Positions 1 to 11,889 of a DNA stretch of 64,000 nucleotides are shown here, in pieces. The stretch lies in contig JAJEKV010000090.1 of NCBI GenBank assembly GCA_021234155.1, positions 3,280,479 to 3,344,478 of the forward strand. Direction: 5' to 3'. Made by a program: the position numbers and the translations under genes. Source of the DNA: Isoetes taiwanensis (lineage: Eukaryota > Streptophyta > Lycopodiopsida > Isoetales > Isoetaceae). Within the stretch, counting starts at the first letter, position 1. Each line of letters begins with the position of its first letter. Below the pieces are notes generated by a model that was not told the DNA's origin, did no database searches, and saw only the letters and a list, made by a program, of their open reading frames with translations.

Positions 1-60
1 CCTACTACTTGTATTTGCCTAATTGGCGTAACGATTAAAATACTATCATCTATCTATCTA

Positions 61-1190
61 AAAATTGGCGACTCCGGTTGCTTTGATGGGCGATTTCTTT
101 TGTTCCGCGAGGGCTTTTGGCGGGTTTTCTGCATGCTTTTGTGAGATTTTTTGGTTCGATATAACTATTTATTAGTATTTTACCGCTTTTTTGTAGGTTT
201 TGGGTTTCTTATAATGGCTAGAAGAATCGGTCACAAGACCATGGCTTCTACCTCAAATATGTCTGCATTGCGGTTAATGTGATGTCCCCACACTTCTTAT
301 AAAGGTACGCACATGGTAGCCGAGGAGAATGGAGAAATCCCGGCGGAAAATGGCGGGCAGGGGCCATCCTGACTGCTCTAGTGGAATGAGCCAGGGAAAA
401 GTGGATGTGTCATTCACATCTTCCTTGAGTCATTAGGCTGCCAGCATGAATAAACATGAGCATAGTATATCAATACATTCACCTGGGGGTGAACACATCA
501 TAATCACCACATATATAACAACATCAACATGAACAATAACAACAAAGTCCTACCGGGGGCTGGGAGACTCAAAGGGGTTTGTGGCTTAGGCCTCGAAGTC
601 ATTGCACTGTTTGAAGTTTTCTCTAAAAGTGGCACAACTCGGTTGCTTTGATGCGTGATTTCTTTGTTCCACGAGGCTTTTGAGGGTTTTACGCATGCTT
701 TTATCGAGATTTTGGATTAAATGCATAACTATTTATTGATATTTTTCCTTTTTGTAGGTTTTGAAGGTTTCTTATAATGGTGAAGATCCGGTCCACAAGA
801 AAGACCTTATTTCTACTTCTAAATATGTCTACATTTGCGATTAATGTGGCGTCCCACCGCTAACCTCCCCGATGCACACATCATTATCGGAAAGATGGGC
901 ATTCCCAGCGATAAAACGGCGGGGGCCATCTGATACCACTCCGATTGGAATGGCAAACCCGATAAGGGGAAGAGTGGATTGTCGTGCACAGCTCTTCCTT
1001 GGTGCGTGAATAAACGGAAGCACATAATAGCGATTATATCAATACATTCACCTGAAGGGTGAACGCATGCTAATCACCATATATATAGCAGCATCAACAT
1101 GAACAATAACAGCAAAGGAGATCCTACGGGCGCCCCGACTCAAGGGGTTTGGTACGGCGGCGGGCCTCCGGAAGTTGTGCGGGCGAAATT
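61..1190. repeat. Tandem duplication, about 564-bp unit, two copies
   Basis: Two successive units can be aligned by eye. The block with GGTTGCTTTG at 77 recurs at 641, and the block CATCAACATGAACAATAAC near 522 recurs near 1,094, so the period is about 564-570 bp. Each unit holds a TTTTGTAGGTTTTG...CTTATAATGG segment, then a TGTGRYGTCCCA segment that resembles an LTR start. The copies have drifted by many small indels. I read this as retroelement-derived, but no protein domain is visible. Short ORFs inside it look like chance. Confidence 0.75.
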
Positions 1191-1229
1191 CATGGCAATG
1201 GATTTGGCTGGCATAAAAATTTATAGGCG

Positions 1230-1850
1230 AGGGTAGTCCGCACCATCACCGCCCCTCCACGTGCACGCTGCGGTGTAGGTTGAAAAGTATTGGGGCCGGC
1301 GTGCTGCCGGGTACACATAGCCAAAGGCGGCTACTACTGGGTTGCATCTCAGAACCCGTCGAAGGCGGAGAGTCACCTCTCCTCGAGGGGCATCATGCCC
1401 ATCCTGTGGCCGAAGTGGCTAGAGTTGCGCTGCCAGCAATGGAGCTTAACCTCATGGAAGCGGCGCGCCTTTAAGGTGTCGATCTCGGCATGCCACCCTG
1501 CGGAACAGCAAACCAGTAAAGCCCTAGCTCACTAAAGGTTCCTGGTAAGGCTTTGCACACGGAAGGAACTCAACCACGTGATGGGACAAGTCCCCCTTTT
1601 TCATCGGCCTAGCCCCTCCACCACAACGGTGAATCGCATTGCTGGGCATGAAGTAATTGGGAACTAGTAGGCTACCTGGAATCATCACGCTACGGGCTTT
1701 AGGCCTCTACCCCCCTTCCCAATACATGGAGGTCACAAAGTGAAATACCAACATCATCACATAACTAAAATGAAGAATAACATCTAATCTATCTACCTAA
1801 ACATCGGTGTTAGGTTCCTTTGTTAAGGAGCTTATGATCACCGGGATTTG
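1230..1850 (+). repeat. Dispersed repeat, left copy (pair with 63,230-63,870)
   Basis: This stretch matches the right end of the window in the same orientation. Shared blocks include TAGTCCGC near the start, GGGTTGCATCTC near 1,340 and near 63,347, and GGCCTCTACCCCCCTTCCCA near 1,704 and near 63,714, followed by a similar AACTAAA...AATCTA...GTTAGGTTC stretch. The match is patchy with many indels. It is a non-coding repeat family member, possibly part of an LTR. No flanking duplication is evident. Confidence 0.7.
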
Positions 1851-4800
1851 TAAGGCCTCTACTATGGACACATGCTAAACTAGCTTATTACTGTAAAAGG
1901 CGGCTTTGCACAACGAGAATATTACTGCAGTGCGACCTGCTCAAATCCTCGGAATGCATCCATGCCTGCGGTCACGCTAAAGGCTAGCGCTACTTTCGGC
2001 GATTACGTTATGCAAAGGCGACTTTCACAGACTTCTAACCAATCTCGGATTCCTTGGAGTCTAAGCTTGGCGAGGAATGGCTCAAAGAAGGGAACCCTAA
2101 ATCTCTGAAAGAAGGAAGGGAGCTCAAGGAAAACCCTAAATGCAAAGGAAGAAAAGGTTTAAGGTTTAAGGGGAAGTACATATGAAATATACTTAGGGTT
2201 AGGTTAAACGGCCAAATGGGGTTTAGCCATTTAGTAAGTCCATAAGTTATAATTGTGTATGTTTATTTAACATGCACAACATTAATTACCCCCTAGGTGC
2301 AACTCTGCCCCAAGGTGCAACCTTTTTACGACCTCGGTACATGTCGTTTGTGACGTATGCGTTAATGATATAACATTATAATATATGTATTAGGTATATT
2401 ATCTTTGGAGCGTCCTGATTAATGGAGTTAATAGCCCTACCTTGGGCGAGATTCAAATGTTTACGCTTGCATGCTTTCTAACTTTGGGGATAATGCATCA
2501 ACGGCTCTACTGCTTCCAGGGCATGTTTTCTTGGGTTCTTTGCAGCACTTGGAAGATCAAAGGTCCTCCAGCTTTATTATTTCTCTTTTTACTTATGATA
2601 CAGAGCTTCTTTTCCCTCAATTTTTAGATTCTTGTTCCACTGGTAGCGATTCCTCACGGTTTTTCGCGGCTAACTGTACATAATTCCCACAAGAATTATT
2701 TCTTTTCTATTCGAATTTGCTCTACATTCATCAATGGTGCAAAATCATTTCTATTTGGGGCATCAATCCACATTCGTTTTGACTCTTTTTGCATTCTATT
2801 TTTTGGCTGAAGTAATTTGGAAGTTGGCATCTAGATATCTTGCCGGAATAATAGAATGAGTTCCGAATAGATCAGAAGTTCTTGAAGTTTGCCTCCATTT
2901 TACTTTCTACACTCTGGGCGAGTCGATCTCAGCACGCCGATCTATTTCAGCGCATCTACCCACATTACGGTCAGATCTATCTCCTTTTTATCTCTTATAG
3001 CCCACGATCCCATACCGGTTGTAGCTCGGTCCACCCATCATCTTCTCTTTGGCTCTACGCGCGGTTCGAAATACAGGGTAGAGGCACAGAAGCGTATAAG
3101 TTCACGATGGGCATTACACACCGTCGAGGCATTTTTGTAACGGTTTGTATCGTTTTTGTAATAGTTTGATAATAAAAGTGTTCAAAGTTATTACGGTGTT
3201 TTAGCGGTGTTGTAAGCGGCGATCTAAGCGGCGCCCGATAGAAGCTCCTGAACCAAAGTTATCTATTTTAAACCTTAGCAAAATCCGAGAATTTCCACCT
3301 ACCATATTAAACACTTAGCAAAACAAGGTCTTTTACGAAGGGTTGCCCTCCGATTATCACGAAGGGATGTCTTTGCGAAAATAGTCTTTGATACATAGTG
3401 CTCGAATTAAGAACAGTTCATGATTGTTTAACTTCATTGATCTCAACAAAATTAATGCTTAAACCGCCGAGATGTTGCTCCTTTGCAACATATTGAATTA
3501 GAGCTCAAAAATTGAAAGTTTGCAAGTTTTAGCACAAAAATCAACAATATGCTTTTACCAAGTTGAAGCTCGCTCCAAAAGAAAACATACATCGCGGCAA
3601 CAAACTTTTGCTCAAAAATATTTGTGGCAACAAGGCTTTGCAACATGAATTGAATCTCTTTCAGAGTTAAATGCATTGAATGGATGCCTTGGCTTTGAGA
3701 AAGGCAGAAGCAAGTCAATTATGAGGAGAATCTCAAGTGATCCATGGATCTCAGCAGAGGAAGCCTCTGGCGTAAACAACCATAGCGGGCAAAAACATCT
3801 AGTAGCTAAAGGGAGGGAAATCAACCCGGACTTCCAGTTAGTAGCGGCCCGGTAATGAGGATTAGGCTTGTCATCATATTTTATCCAAGTTTGGGCATTC
3901 CATCTAGAGAGGAATCATCGATTCTTAGCGCTTGATTGATGATATGGCGCTTGACCGGTGAGAGAAAACAAAATGCATTTACCAAACCCTACTGATTCGC
4001 CTCTTCCATGAGCGTCGAATAGGCATATGTCCCCAACATTAGATTTCAAATTTGCTTTTATTTTAGGCGCTGAATTTTACTTGCTCATAGAGTCAAGCTT
4101 GTACACGAAAATTTATAAAGCTCTTTTGCAAAATGGGATGTGTGGCAAAGCATAAAAGCCAGAGTTAAGGGTGTCAACTTGTCGATTATCTTGACTTTTA
4201 TATCCATAAATCTTCCAAATTTAGCCCTTAACCGATTACCCTTCCATCTGTTAGAAGATACATTTAGGTTTCCTTCAATATCATGTTTAAGTACGACATC
4301 TGCACCCATGGTGCAGGAATGGCTTTAGCAGCTTATGCAATCAATATTTTTGCTTGTCCATAAGCAGCTACATAATGAGAACTGTAACACTGTATCACCA
4401 TTGGTTTGCGGTCTGCTGATATCATGGATTTGTTTTGTGGGTACTTAAACATGAAAAATGTATTTTACTATTCAATATATATATGGGGCGGTATAACTTT
4501 AATATTGAACTAAAGAGACCAATACAAGTTGATGAACACAAACAAGTCCCTAGACAAGTCTAAGTGCCCCATATACTAATTTATAGGACCATGCAGCCCC
4601 ATTAATACTCGAATTAAATTAGGTTTCCTGGTCGGGCATTTCACACACACGGAGAGAAAATATCCAAAAGACACTTTCTCCATGAGAAATTTCTTAAGTC
4701 ATGAAAGTTTGACTTTTTGTTTTAGATAAAGCATGTATGAAGTTTTTTATTATGACTCTACGCAATACGACAAATTTCTAGCATTATGCTTTCCGAGCAA

Positions 4801-5261
4801 TATGGATTTCAATGTATTCAAACCACGATGATAGGGACTTAGCTGCGGTATTTTTCAAAGCTGAATTGAGGAGAGAATAATATCAAGCAGTGAGAATAGT
4901 TTACGTGGCGACTTTCTACTCCATCTTCCAACTAATTCTACTCCCTTTTCTTGTATGCAACTTAGCAAATCCTTGTTCACCACCAATTATTATTGGGGTA
5001 GGATTCAAAATGCTTTCATCCAGTCTTTGGTACACTGAGGCCTATGTTATCATCTTCTTCTTCCTTAGTGTCTTACACCAATGTCCCAAACACTTGATGC
5101 TTTCGATTATTTTCATTTCCTAATAAAACACATGCTCAGGCCCCAGGATTAAGAGAAGTAAGCTCACATTGACCTTTGCAGAATTTAGCAACCTTATACA
5201 AAATTTACGACATGTAGGGATATTGAAGTAGGTTAGGTCAGAAATGGAGAGTGATTCAAAG
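1851..5261. other. No supported gene; AT-rich intergenic sequence
   Basis: I see no conserved protein motif, tRNA or rRNA here. Several 60-95-codon frames exist on both strands (for example 2,882-3,169 plus and 3,452-3,718 minus), but none resembles a family I know and they overlap one another in different frames. A reading of about 40 codons around 3,730-3,840 looks mildly coding-like and could be an unrecognised exon remnant. Confidence 0.5.
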
Positions 5262-6116
5262 GATCTAATATTTGGAAGGGCTTCTTGATCCCTTGGATCC
5301 CCACCTTAGACCTGCATTGATAAGATATGGAGAATTTGCTCAAGTCTGCTATGATGCGCTTTTGACTATGATGCCCATTTCAAATCTGGCCGAGGGTTGT
5401 AAAATTACAACAGAGGCGAGGCTTTTTAATGGTTACAAGTATCTGGCCAATGCAACCAGTGAGACCTAAATGGGTATTTTGCTGTATGCTAAAAGCTGAT
5501 GATCCATGGTTAAGTACTCAACTAGATGGATGTCATGGGTGTAAACTCTAAGAAGAGATTAAAAGGCTTGGCGGAGAGATATTGTATTAGTTTGCTTGGA
5601 GACATAGATTCTGAGTTAGAGTGGCTAGAAAATATCAAAGATTTTTATGTGCCCTTTGGGATTGAAATATCACACGTGAAAGTAGAGTGGATTTTTGCTA
5701 CACAACCAAGAATGATCAGTCCAGCTATATGGCCAGTCTTGCTTCTGGCAAGAGTTAAGAACAAAGCCTTTAAGGAAAGGAAATCTTGAAGATCTGAGGT
5801 CAACATTAGGAAATAGTTAATGAGAAAGATATAGTACCCAAATTGCGAGTTTATTATTCAAGCGAAAACTTCAAGATGCTTAATTTTGCTGGATAACTTC
5901 TGCCATGGACATATTCTCATGTGGGCACGCAGAGTTTGTCTTTGAGCTTCGATATATCGGAATATCTAAAATTTACATTGAACCACAATGCTGTCACCAT
6001 GGCAGAGCTCATTTGCATCTCTGCTAGATGGGTACCTTGGATTTGGAAAAAGGTTTCTGTTCAAGCACGGACGAGACCACTTTATAGAATGGCAGATCTA
6101 AGAATGGTTTATAAAT
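5262..6116 (+). pseudogene. DAD1-like phospholipase A1 / class 3 lipase remnant, catalytic block missing
   Basis: The first block (from about 5,272) reads EGLLDPLDPHLRPALIRYGE followed by FAQVCYDALL, the characteristic N-terminal segment of plant DAD1-like acylhydrolases (phospholipase A1-I), which release fatty acids from membrane lipids for jasmonate-type signalling. A second block (about 5,600-5,660) reads SELEWLENIKDFYVP, matching the segment after the RGT oxyanion motif. A third (about 5,757-5,860) reads NKAFKER then IVNEKDIVPKL. A fourth (about 5,900-6,070) holds the SHVGTE...LRLD-like and LLDGYLGFGKRF segments. The order matches the family, but the blocks sit in different frames with stops between. 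The region that should carry the GHSLG nucleophile elbow, between the DQSSYM... segment and NKAFKER, is absent: the two flanks are joined directly near 5,750. The frame opens with TTG where the family has Trp before EGLLDP. A non-functional remnant is by far the best reading. Confidence 0.8.
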
Positions 6117-7280
6117 GATCAAGTGGAAATTACTCCATCCTTATTAGATGCTGTACAAGATAAAACTAACACAATTTACTCATGATAAGATTAGATGCTT
6201 CTATTTGGTTACCATAATCTTTGAAGAATGCAACACATTTCGATTGAAATGGAAAGAGGATAATAGAAGGAACTAGATACAACCTAGATTATCATTGTCC
6301 TGCATGAAGAACTTGTCATTACCGAGAACTCAAGCGCTTGAAGGAGCGTGTTGTTCTTTGTTTTAATTGTTAGAGAGCAAATCGTAGGCAAGAAACATTC
6401 GTTGCAAGAACAAAGCCGCAATCTCAGCTCGAACACGGAACCCAGGGCTTAAAAAACTATGGCGAGTAGGATAGAACTGACCCTGACATAGAACGCTGCG
6501 GGAGGGATCTTGGGACATCCAAAGAAACTCTAAACCCGGTGACCATGACCTTGGGAGCCTTGGAATGCATGGCGCGGAACCTTATGGCAGCGATGATAAT
6601 CCTTGGCGTTAGAAAGATCGGTCAGCAACCTTCTATTTAACAGCGAGGTACTGCATTGATGGGTGTAGTCCCTCTTCTTAGTTGAAGAAGGAGAACTAAT
6701 TGTGAACACCGCGAACTTTACAACCCGCTACTGCGAGCGAAAGAGCCACCGCGGCGAGAGGCATGCTTGAGCTTGGCGATCACGAAAGAGTTAGAGGGGC
6801 GGCAGGCGTAGCTGATTTCGGCAGCGGCCGGTTTGGGCGATCCGCGGCATATTCTAAAGCATATCGCGACGTATATTTGGATCGAAACGCCCATAAAGCA
6901 GGTTTGCCCCTAGGGCAACCCAAAATCAAGGAATTTCCACTACTGGTGGTTTTAGTTATGAATTCCTTTTTTTTAGCCCTTGGAATACCCTCAGCATCCA
7001 TGGAATGCCATATAAGGGGATTGGGTTACTGGGTACCGCACGTTCGTGGACATTGTATCGGCTTCATGGAATTACAACCGTCCATTTTTGTTTCATAGCT
7101 ATTGGAGTCTATCTAACCACACTTGGCAACAGAGAGCTCATGGCTATGGCGGTAAGAGCGCCCATTCTAGGGTTCAGCACTGCAAACCTTCTCCACCACC
7201 ACCAAACGAGGCCGGCATTTGCCAAAAGCCATTCCGCCAGTTTCTTCCGCGCTTAAATCACCAGGGAAAATGTCAGAAAT
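6117..7280. other. No supported gene
   Basis: The stretch holds a 111-codon plus-strand frame (6,763-7,098) and overlapping minus-strand frames, none recognisable. A short plus-strand frame at 7,140-7,256 begins MAMAVRAPILGFSTANLL and is rich in Ser, Ala and His, superficially like a plastid transit peptide. It has no continuation that I can identify, so I do not call it a gene. Confidence 0.4.
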
Positions 7281-8172
7281 TAGGGCAAAATCCATAGCCG
7301 GAGCTCTGTTTGTGGTGCTTTAGCTAATTCTTCGCAGGCTTTGCAGCATATCGTGGATGCCAGATCGGAAGTAAGAAGAGTCTGGATTAGGGGTATTGCG
7401 GCTTCGGTTGGCCTTGGAACTTTGTTAAATTTAGGGGCTGTGTCCGAAACTTTGCAGCTCAGAGCCTTCCAATGATTCAAGAGGATTATTGCTTCTTGGA
7501 ATAATACTTCCGGCAATAAGGTTGGGTTTGTTTAACATTTTGCAGCCTACGTGAATCAACTGAACAAGATGAGATCTTTAAAGGACTGATTGCCGGAATT
7601 GAGTGGGGCTGCCGTTACCGGATCATCTTTTTCTGCTAGATTCTTCTTCTGCGCGAAGGCTGCCGAGGAAGTTACTAGCATTACCGAGATGCCGATAACA
7701 GAGGTACTCTTCTTTGATAGTCATTCTCCCTGCTCTAGGCTGGGTTCTTTTCCAACATTCTTCAGCCTGCTCTCAATCAGTTTCAACAAATGAAATCAAA
7801 GAAGTAAAGTGGTGACATTTTGTACATGGATATTTAGTCTTTGATTGATTTGGACATTTACATTATCATTGCCTTAATTTTTTTAATGGTAGCTATGTTT
7901 TAGTTCATACGATGCCACATTTTCTATTTCTTGGTATGTAGTAAATCCAGCTATGGTTTGAAACTCAGAAAGATTATTCCATTTCATGGCTTCAAACCGT
8001 TGCGGAGTCAACCCTGTCACCGTGATCTTCTCAAAGAGCCATTGCCACAGAGCACTAGCCAAACGGATCTTCATGCAGGTTACCGATGCTTTCCATATCG
8101 CCAGCCTATCTAAATTCTTTACCTTGCCTTCAAAGTTCGTCGTTACCAGATTGCGTATTGCGTATTCTGCCT
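7280..8172 (-). other. Possible minus-strand coding remnant, family not recognised
   Basis: On the minus strand an open reading of about 98 codons runs from about 8,172 down to 7,883 and contains RLASALWQWLFEKITVTGLT and QRFEAMKWNNLSEFQ, which look like real protein rather than chance. Further down, 7,516-7,280 reads IPLIQTLLTSDLAS and EELAKAPQTELRLW, also coding-like. Between them (about 7,730-7,600) a reading with SVMLVTSSAAFAQKKN resembles a cleaved targeting peptide. I do not recognise the family and cannot show that these pieces belong to one gene. Opposite-strand frames across 7,590-7,793 and 7,931-8,204 are probably shadows. Confidence 0.3.
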
Positions 8173-11100
8173 CTCTGCATCATACTCAGAAGGGATGGAA
8201 GTAGTTTTCATTTTTTTCTAATTTTATTGGCGGGAGATGTAAAATGAAAAGAAATAAGATTTAAGGTGACGCTGACACAGCGTGGACAATCTAAATTATA
8301 CGTGGACAATCTAGAATTATGAATACAACTAAATTTATCAAGTTGGCCACAGAACATTTCTCTTCATTGTTTTGAACTGGCACTTCCTCATCACTCACCT
8401 TGTGTCTAGAGAGATAATGTAAAGTAAAGCCCAGCACTGGACCCACGAAATTAATGTGCAATGTCTGATAATTGAATTAAATGATTTTTACCGTTAATGC
8501 AATGGTGTGAAGCACATTTAGGATTAGAATATTTTGTCTCCACCAATGGACACCAATTATAAGTAATTCATGGAATGGTATCAATAATTGATGGGTTCTA
8601 ACAACTTCATGTATGTGCGCATATTAATCAAATCAAGATTTACGTCCATGTGTTTTAATGACATGATTCTCTTCTGGCATACAAATTTAAGATTTTTGCT
8701 AGAATAATGTATTCGTATGTCGTAGTGATTAACGAGTAATGCCTTTCTTAGTTTTTGCAAAGGGATATAGCCTCTTCTATATGCTACATTAACACCATAT
8801 ATATAACTTGCTGTCTTCATGAAACATTTTATTTTTTTATAAATAGTAGATTTGCATTAAAATAATACGTATATATTTAATATGCGCCATTGGGCAAAGA
8901 AATATTCCACACAATCTAAAGTGGCATTTGCATGCCACGACATTCAACTAGAACACTTTCGGGAGGACAAAGGGAATACCAAAGGGATGAATTTTGGCGT
9001 TGTGCCATGTAAGCAATTCACGTATTTAAGGGCGGCGCTCCTAAACTACATACAAGCTCGGCCTTATTGGTATGAGAGGAGTCTGGCGCATGATCATGTT
9101 TAGTACTTGAGATATCAAGATCATAATCGAGATTACCCGCGTGAATTAAAGCGCTGAATAGTAATAACCCGCAATATCAAGAAGCATCCCTATGAAGTAT
9201 TTTTGACTCAGAATAGTGCAATGGATTTGTTGATCTTATCAACGGTCCAGAAAAAATAAACCCTCCATTCAAGAGACATAAATCACCATGAGACCCGAGA
9301 TGGTTTCTTAAGACCCTAACAAAGCGAACCAATGGCTGCAGCAAAGCTAACCGAAAAGCAGAACCAAATACAAGAACTACAACCGAAACTACCTCTTGGA
9401 AACAATCAGATTCAATAAGACAGCAAGCTAATGGAAATCAGCGGTATGTATATGATAAAGGGCCCATGGGCTTTCTATTCATATTTAAAAATGTTACATA
9501 CTAATAGGGCCATAAGAGGAGATGATGGAGAAACGCCAGCCATCTCTTCAAATGTGTTACAAAATTTTAGCAAAGGGCAACTCATTGAATCTTTTAGAGA
9601 CTCCAAACACTCCAAATGGAAATGATCCATCGGTGACGCGAGGGGCAGGCGATTGGCCCGTGCTTGAATATATCAAAAGCTGACTAAAGAGATGCAGCCG
9701 ATACCCTGGCGGTATGACCATCTTTAGGAAGTGCCTTTCCCTCAGCGCACCTCCTATGGCACTACCTTCAAAGTGTCTTCCCCTTACTCTGTAGTGCGGA
9801 TGGCGAGCCTCCTATTTGAAAGTCGTAACTTCCAGTGGCCAATTATGAGTAGAGGCTCAATGCGTCCCCAATATCGGGTTGCCTTTCAATTTAGCCTCGG
9901 ATACATTTGTCGAACTAGATCTACATGTCCCGAAAGTGGCGGGAGGGATGATCGCTGCGAGCATGTTTCCTCGATTCATCTGAATTTTACTAAAGGGACA
10001 CATCCCTCGCCAAGGAACGAATTTCTAGCCGCTATTTAAATCTTGTCTCGGATGATCGACCTCCTTCCATCCTTTCACATTCCTCTGCACAAAGACCTTA
10101 AGGCCCACTTTCGATTAGCGATGATTAAGGTAACCCTAACAAAACACACTATCAAGGGTATCACCATCAACATCGGTAATTTCTGGTACATCGAATTACG
10201 CTAAATTCAGCGTCTTGCACTCATCTGTTCTATGAACCAAAGATCTTCTACTTCTTCCACTTTGCTATTATGATACGGGATATTCAGGGGCTATTTCTTA
10301 CATGACTCGATTACTCCTTCCAAAGATGTAGGCACCTATGTCAAAGAGCCAAATTGCAGCACTAAAGATCGACTAAACTTGGAGTTTCGAATGAATTACA
10401 GAAAGGACCATTGTTTCATTATCTACAAAAATCGGTCAGCTCCTGCAAAGCTGGCTGCAATATATATTCTTGATTTCATTGAATGAGATTATCGACTTGG
10501 CGCCAAATCGAGTTCCAACTACGCTGTATCACGCCTTGATTTTTACCAAACAATATTCTTGAGGAGGCCCATATCGAGGGGTTGCATTATGGCTAATAAT
10601 ATGCCATGTAAGGGAACTTATATCGTACCATATTGTTTCATTACATTTGGCGACCCAAATCACGGATTTATGATCCCTTTCACGCGTGGCTTGGGCATTC
10701 TTCCTCATAACTCAACAGGCAATAAAAGAACTAAAGCGGAAAAGAAACATCAATTCTTGCGAGATTACAGACTAAGTCATTTCACGAAAACAAATCTAGG
10801 TCGAAATAGAGTAGCAAGGCTTAGTGATTCCGTCGAGTGATGTCTGAGGAATAAAGACAAAAAATCTTGAGGAAGGAACCGCAAAAGAATCGTTATAGAA
10901 TCCAAGCTTTGCATGAATTGCTTCTCGCGATGCAATGGACATGGATAGACTCCCCATACGCAGCTTTTGAAGAATCAAGCACAAAAGGAGTAGGAGGTTT
11001 CGCCTCTAGTAAATTTGCAAAATCAAAGTCATAAGAGAGCGATGTCTTGTTGCATGCATAGCTCGCCATCGTTAGCGAAAGCTCATCCCGGATCGGGCTT

Positions 11101-11889
11101 CTCTGCTGAGCATCAAGATTTAAGAGGAAGAGAAAGAATCATTGGCAACTAAACATTCAAATGGATGCGGTCTTGAGAAAATTCTGTGGGACAAAAGAGC
11201 AGAAAATAGAAGGCAGGAAGCGTATACATGTAGATAATAGGAAGATAGAATTATAGAATGTTGCTTAGAGTGAGGTTAGGCAATTAGCATGGGTTAAATT
11301 TATGCACAATAAATATAAATAAAAGAAATAAAAATAAAAGTATTAGCAACAGAAACTCGCACGGTCGCAGATGGGCAGCACCGTGAAGCGCTAGGAATTA
11401 ATGTTGATCGGTCGACAAAAGTGATGATAACTTCTCGAACTTTAGATTTCCTCGGACCCTTCTCTCATTTCTTCTCTTTCTTTTCTTTCAAGCTCTCAGC
11501 GCATCTCTTGACACTCTTCTTCTTTTTATTGAACTGCTTTTACCATTAGATCATCCAACCAAAAAGCTTTACATGGTGGCTAGGTAGGATCTATCAACAA
11601 AGATGCATCATCAGGTTGTAAGCTAATAAGCACAAGCTAGTAAGCAGGAAAGCTTAGGATCTTGCGGTTTCAAGAAATAGGATTCTTTAAAATTTTCTAG
11701 GATCTTCTCAAATGCCCCATGCCAAAGTTAAGGCTGAAGTTTCTCTGCGGAAATATCAAACCATCGCCAATGTAATATCTGGCTATTTTGTCAATATTTC
11801 AGGAACTCCTCAGGACTCTAGCTGCGAAATGACATCGCTCGCATTGCGGAAATGGCATCGTGTTGTTGCGGGGAAATGGTGTCATGCGT
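8173..11889. other. No supported gene; low-complexity and anonymous sequence
   Basis: A 21-bp direct repeat (CGTGGACAATCTA... twice, 8,280-8,320) is visible. Frames of 60-102 codons at 9,731-10,039 and 10,559-10,840 (plus) have mixed composition and no motif I know. The stretch 11,300-11,345 is an AT-rich run of AAATAAAA-type repeats. Nothing here supports a functional call. Confidence 0.45.

Noticed and set aside
928-943. CTGATACCA, the reverse complement of a TGGTATCAG primer-binding site
   Set aside because: No LTR end (CA) abuts it on the minus strand, and the matching position of the other tandem unit (about 370) lacks it. Probably coincidence, although it shows that an unaltered CAG can occur in this window.
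7140-7297. Plastid transit-peptide-like N-terminus (MAMAVRAPILGFSTANLL)
   Set aside because: No identifiable mature protein follows, and coding-like segments nearby are on the other strand.
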